Below, piece after piece: positions 59,972 through 64,000 of a stretch of 64,000 nucleotides of DNA. Source of the DNA: Takifugu bimaculatus (taxonomy: Eukaryota > Chordata > Actinopteri > Tetraodontiformes > Tetraodontidae); the NCBI GenBank assembly GCA_004026145.2, contig CP034991.1, positions 3,990,794 through 4,054,793 on the forward strand. Reading direction: 5' to 3'. The notes under the pieces are model-generated. The model was not told the origin of the DNA. It did not search any database and saw only the letters and a list, made by a program, of their open reading frames with translations. Both the position numbers and the translations under genes were made by a program. Within the stretch, counting starts at the first letter, position 1, and each line of letters opens with the position of its first letter.

Positions 59972-60639
59972 GGCCACAAACAATTACTTCTGGATTCCCT
60001 TCAACGCTCTTTTCTTTCCTCCGTTTCAGTGGAGCTCCAATGAAGCTGTTATGCTACAGAGACGAACACTGTCAAGGCAGCGTAAAGCAACGTTATACAA
60101 TTGACAAGCTACAGACACAAACTGACAGATATATTTGGATGCATCATTAAGGACAACATTCACACATTAGTGAACCAGATCACACCCGCCTCCCAAAATA
60201 TGGGATAACACGTGGAGGCCCGTTTTTCTTTTTTTTAGTTTTAAGGCAAAGGCAGATTCAAGACTAATAATTATGCAAAACAGAATAGCCTGCTTCTGCC
60301 AAAATATCCGTTCATGATAAAGCGTAATGATTCAAAACTAACGACATTGTAAAACGTGTTCATCACCCCTTATATTGCGTGAAGCAAATTAATGTAGCTA
60401 CCGGGAGCACGCCTATTTAACGCAGTGTTTATAATGTAGCCTTAACGTTAGCGTGTTAGCTTCATAGAGTAGAAATGTAGTTGAGGCTTAGTACATCAGG
60501 CAATTTCTGCAAATATTCAGACCGTTTCGTGTGGTGGCGACTTTGTGCTGGCTTTGCGATGTTGTCATAATCCACACAACTTTGCAGAAAGTTATTTTTT
60601 CTTCCTTCCTCGATAACATTAAATAAGCAACCAGGCCGC

Positions 60640-60760
60640 GCGAAATCCGACCATTTCGACACAAGATACTTTTCTGGGGCTGCACAATTCCCGCCTATTT
60701 CCGGGTTGTCAGCCAATAGAAATGCTCATCATAAAAGCTTCGCCATGATTGGCCTAGGAA
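60640..60760 (-). promoter_or_regulatory. Proposed morc2 promoter
   Basis: CpG-bearing segment with an E2F-like TTCCCGCC (60688-60695), an ETS-like core TTCCGG (60699-60704), and CCAAT boxes in both orientations (AGCCAATAG near 60711, GATTGGC near 60748). It lies about 0.7 kb upstream of the morc2 start codon and before a 5' UTR intron. Motif presence is direct; promoter role is inferred. Confidence 0.5.
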
Positions 60761-62046
60761 GTGTACGTAACCGTCGGATCATGTCGGTCCGTCTGTGACT
60801 TTTACTCAGCAGTAGTAATATGTGTCACCTACTATTGTATTTAAAGCAATAAATTTAAGACGTTTTAAGGTTCTTTTGACAGACTGACAAATGATATGAT
60901 TATGAAGTAATGATATAAGAAAATAGTAATGTTTTCCTTATTCTTAATCAAAAATGCCCTCCAATAATATTTTTAGGTTTGTTACGTTTGTCAAATTTTA
61001 TTCGCTGGAATGTAAATTCGAATAAAAGGTTTTGTATTCTATTGTTCAAATTGCCATTCTGTCTAGGGAATTTAAAAAATAAAGCCAGTAAAGTTGTTTG
61101 TTTTGTTTGTGTTAAAAACAGATTTACCTTTATGTGAAAGATGATTTGGACATGTAATATTCCAAGTCACATTCGTAATTTGTACATGTTATGTTAAAAT
61201 GTTGGCAATAAAGACAGAAAATATGTACAGTTACCAGAAAAATGCACACTAAAGGTGTTTATTTTGCATATTAGTCTATGGTCAGGAAACCATACTGCCT
61301 TCAGTAGAAAAACAAAAATATTCTGTACTTTCAATTTTTTAAAATCTAAACCAATGCCTTAATATATTTCACTTCCTTCATCTTTCAACCATATTTCTGT
61401 GCCTCGGTTAGTGTAATTCATTTAATTTCTCTATTTATATATCCATTTGAATATTCTATAATAAAACTTCAGATAATTTTTCAGCCCATGGACAGGAATA
61501 TCCCCTCAAATTCCCCAAATAATACATTTAATTATTTTTATTCAACATACCGGTAAGTCTAACCATTAATATTTGCAGATATGGCAATATGATTAATTGT
61601 AAACAGATTAAACCCGGTACATACAAGACTTCCTCCATCTGAAAAAGTACCTTAACATCCAGACATTGCCTGGAATAAATACTGTAAATTTATACTATTT
61701 TCACATTTTAAAAATATTGCATTCATATCCAAAAAGATAACTAAAAAATATTAAAGACAAAACTATATGTTGAATAAAAAACAGTAATGTGTGTTCAAAC
61801 AGTAATTTACATTGGTCCTACCAATAAAATAAAGATTAGCCACATAAAAGCCATATTTCATACTCAAATCTCCTAAAATGGAGATGGCCCACTGATTTGG
61901 TATTGGACCTTTCAAGTAACTTGATGCAAAACCTTCCAAAGAAAAAACATGGTCATAGTTGATGCAGCTCCAGCTTAGGTTGCATTAAGCAAGACTGAAA
62001 ATTTAAACAATACTTGGGCTCTGAACCCATAGATAGATACATTCAT

Positions 62047-62068
62047 AGAGAGAGAGAAGAGAGAGAGA
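62047..62068 (+). repeat. (GA)n simple repeat
   Basis: AGAGAG runs with one AA interruption. Confidence 0.8.
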
Positions 62069-62486
62069 ACCCTGATCATCTTTTAAAAAGTTAATTCCTT
62101 GCAGTCCTCATCACAGCATTTGAAAACAACATACTCTTGTTTTCACAAGTAAACACAATTTCTCTTGTAAACTTGATGGCATGACCCCCAAACAGGCAGG
62201 ACAGTTTCCATGTATAATGAACGGCACGCAATTGTTTCCTGTTGGCCATCAGTTTTTTTTGAGCTCCTCGTGATGCAGAGGATGATGAAAAACAACCAAC
62301 GTGCCAACCTAGGGCCACTGCAAAAAGAGAACTGATGGTTAAAAGGGTATCTTTAGTTTTCTCATACACTCTGTGATATAAAAGGTAATTCATTGGTGAT
62401 TCTTGCAAAACTACATGCAGAGACCAAATTCACACTTATCATTGGATAAAGGTAATGACTGTGACAAAATAGAAATTACTTACATT

Positions 62487-63638
62487 TTATGGATCCTGTC
62501 TGGTCCAACTGTAGTGATGCAGAAGGGAAAATCTCATGCAGGAAACTACACAGAGTACACAACAAATTCCCAGTAGACACACACTGACTTCCAACAGATG
62601 ATGCACTGACACCATTTGTTCCTGCTAAAGAAGAAAAAAAGTTGAGCATGGTTGACCGGAGGCCAACAAAGTATCTGTCTTTCTACGTCTGAATGAATTG
62701 CTTGCTCGGTGTGGCATACTGTACCCATGTCAACATGACTGTGAGGGTAGGGTCATTCTTGAAATTTAGGCTGTAGCAGGTTTGAGGAGCTTTGGGCTGC
62801 TCGTTGCTGGCTTCCACTTGTATGTATGAAATGTTTTTGTCATACTTGGGGCAGTCAGGTGGAAGCCTATCGAGTGTACATATGACTCATGTAATTTCAT
62901 GTACTTAAGCAGATGGTGCTGATCAATTAAAGCACAGAGAGGAGACTTTTAAACCTGTTATTAAACTTACATGTCAATTGGCAGGATGTGCACTGGCGCA
63001 CTTATGGTGAGACAGGTATAACCATCCACTCCACATGAAAACTGCAGAGTCAAATTAACAAGCTCAATACCTGAGGGACAAATGAAAATACCTGTCAGAA
63101 GTTTTGGTCATGCACAGAAGAATAATCCAATGCAATCTAACCTCCTAGATGCAGTTGCTCAGCTCTCAGAGTAGTTTGTAATCCAAGGCCTTCCAGTGAG
63201 CCATTGTGCAAATTGGCAGTCACAGCCAGAGGGACCTTCAGGTGCAGAGTGATGACAGGAGCGTTTGGAGAGGTGCTTGAATTGTATCTGCTTGTCACCC
63301 GAGAGGAAGTCGGCGCGACAAGCTCAGAACTCGCAGTCGCTTTCATACACAGCTGGAACTGTGATAAGGATGAGAGGAGACGATTCCAGTCCTGCAGCAA
63401 AGATGAAGTGTATTATTGAAATATGTTTAATCAGCTTCGACATGATGTAACAATGAGAAGCTCTTAGGTGAGTCCATACCTTTGTGGTGTCGGGGTTCGG
63501 AAGAATGTGAGTGTAAGTGTAAGAGCTGAGGCAAATGAATGAAAAAGCCAAACTCAGCAGACACAACAAAAACGTTGCCTTTGGAGGATTGTTGTAAAAA
63601 CTATCTCTAAGGTTGATCACAGACTGGCAGAGAACCAT
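62487..63638 (-). CDS. tmem219: TMEM219-like two-helix membrane protein
   Basis: Five coding exons on - join in phase: 63638-63480, 63391-63142, 63070-62971, 62866-62725 and 62624-62487; 262 residues (human TMEM219 240). An N-terminal helix (about 20-41, FLLCLLSLAFSFICL) is followed by DWNRLLSSLSQFQLC, the family's DW..FL..F..L.LC signature. A luminal/extracellular domain comes next, with N-glycosylation sites (NSS, NGS, NLT, NIS) and cysteines, then a second helix (about 227-247) and a short basic tail ending SWTRQDP, close to the TMEM219 end. TMEM219 is described as an IGFBP-3 receptor that promotes apoptosis; TMEM248 is the related paralogue. The tail favours TMEM219. An acceptor at 63658-63659 shows a 5' UTR exon upstream. 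It is the last gene before the window end. Confidence 0.8.
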
Positions 63639-64000
63639 AATTACACTCCACGTTTACCTGCAACGACACAAAAGTACCTCTGTCATTTAGAGGAAACTGT
63701 TCAGAAGCGGAAGAATAAATTTAATGTTTTATTTGGTTTTAGTGGCATAAATTTACGCTGCATAACATTAGGGACTAGTTAAACAACTGTTGCTGTAATG
63801 TGTATTTGCCAAATGTCTTGACGTCTACCAAATAATTAAAAACAGCATCGTTTTTGCCCATGAATGCGAAAACAAAACAGCCATAACAATTAGTCGTCAT
63901 AGGACAAATAAAACATAACTTGCTTAAGAGAATGTTACACTTTTAATGCCGCTTTTAATTGCAGATTAACGGTCATGCCACAAAAATACCGTAGCAAGCC
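63639..64000. other. TMEM219-like gene 5' UTR/upstream
   Basis: Non-coding sequence upstream of the - strand start codon. Exon 2 of the transcript begins at 63657 after a TTGCAG acceptor; the first non-coding exon and promoter are not identifiable here and may lie beyond the window. Confidence 0.4.

Larger units (their letters stand above)
59972..62486. other. morc2 5' region and TMEM219-like 3' UTR
   Basis: On the - strand an acceptor at 60054-60055 lies upstream of the morc2 ATG, so morc2 has a 5' UTR intron. The promoter is proposed at 60640-60760. 60800-62040 is AT-rich with no gene; TTTATT at 61258-61263 (AATAAA on -) may end the TMEM219-like transcript. 62047-62068 is a GA-rich simple repeat. 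Confidence 0.5.

Noticed and set aside
60462..60716. 84-codon - strand ORF upstream of morc2
   Set aside because: Lies in the proposed promoter/5' UTR, has no recognisable family features and no splice link to morc2.
62091..62408. 105-codon - strand ORF considered as the C-terminal exon of the TMEM219-like gene
   Set aside because: Exon 62624-62487 fits in phase, supplies the second membrane helix and a TMEM219-like tail with a stop; the 62091-62408 frame needs an extra exon and gives no family match.

Overview
The window is nuclear DNA from a vertebrate, almost certainly a teleost fish and probably a compact percomorph genome. It holds multi-exon genes with GT-AG introns and vertebrate gene families, many (CA)n/(GT)n microsatellites, and about ten genes in 64 kb. 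All gene names come from my reading of splice-joined translations against remembered family sequences; no search was run.

Layout, left to right. (1) 1-445 (+): last three exons of tacc1. (2) 1897-2827 (+): a three-exon GPI-anchored Ly6/uPAR-family gene. (3) 6038-11216 (+): plekha2 (TAPP2), a tandem-PH adaptor. (4) 17256-23046 (+): a complete eight-exon tbx5 gene, flanked by about 6 kb and 7.8 kb of non-coding DNA that probably carries its control elements. (5) 30840-32652 (+): cfap73 (ccdc42b), an axonemal coiled-coil gene. (6) 34162-41158 (+): tpcn1, an endolysosomal two-pore channel. (7) 42116-46049 (-): slc8b1 (NCLX), the mitochondrial Na+/Ca2+ exchanger, convergent with tpcn1. (8) 47023-50537 (-): a mitochondrial AidB/ACDH-11-type acyl-CoA dehydrogenase. 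(9) 52633-59971 (-): morc2, a chromatin-silencing GHKL ATPase. (10) 62487-63638 (-): a TMEM219-like two-helix membrane protein.

The genes do not form a pathway; they are a syntenic mosaic. tacc1-plekha2 matches human 8p11, tbx5/cfap73/tpcn1/slc8b1 matches human 12q24, and morc2 and tmem219 lie on other human chromosomes. tpcn1 and slc8b1 keep their tail-to-tail arrangement.

The most notable observation is that four otherwise intact genes (tacc1, plekha2, tpcn1, slc8b1) each carry one net +1 frame break inside a coding exon. The Ly6-like gene, tbx5, cfap73, the dehydrogenase, morc2 and the TMEM219-like gene read through cleanly at human-like lengths where a human counterpart exists. Insertion errors in the assembly are the simplest explanation. 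Other points are (UG)n tracts just upstream of several 3' splice sites, a 17-18 bp perfect hairpin downstream of tbx5, a TCTCGCGAGA core-promoter palindrome at the dehydrogenase gene, a probable GC-AG intron, and an extra 40-residue morc2 exon. I found no CRISPR array, rRNA, tRNA, intact transposon or viral element.
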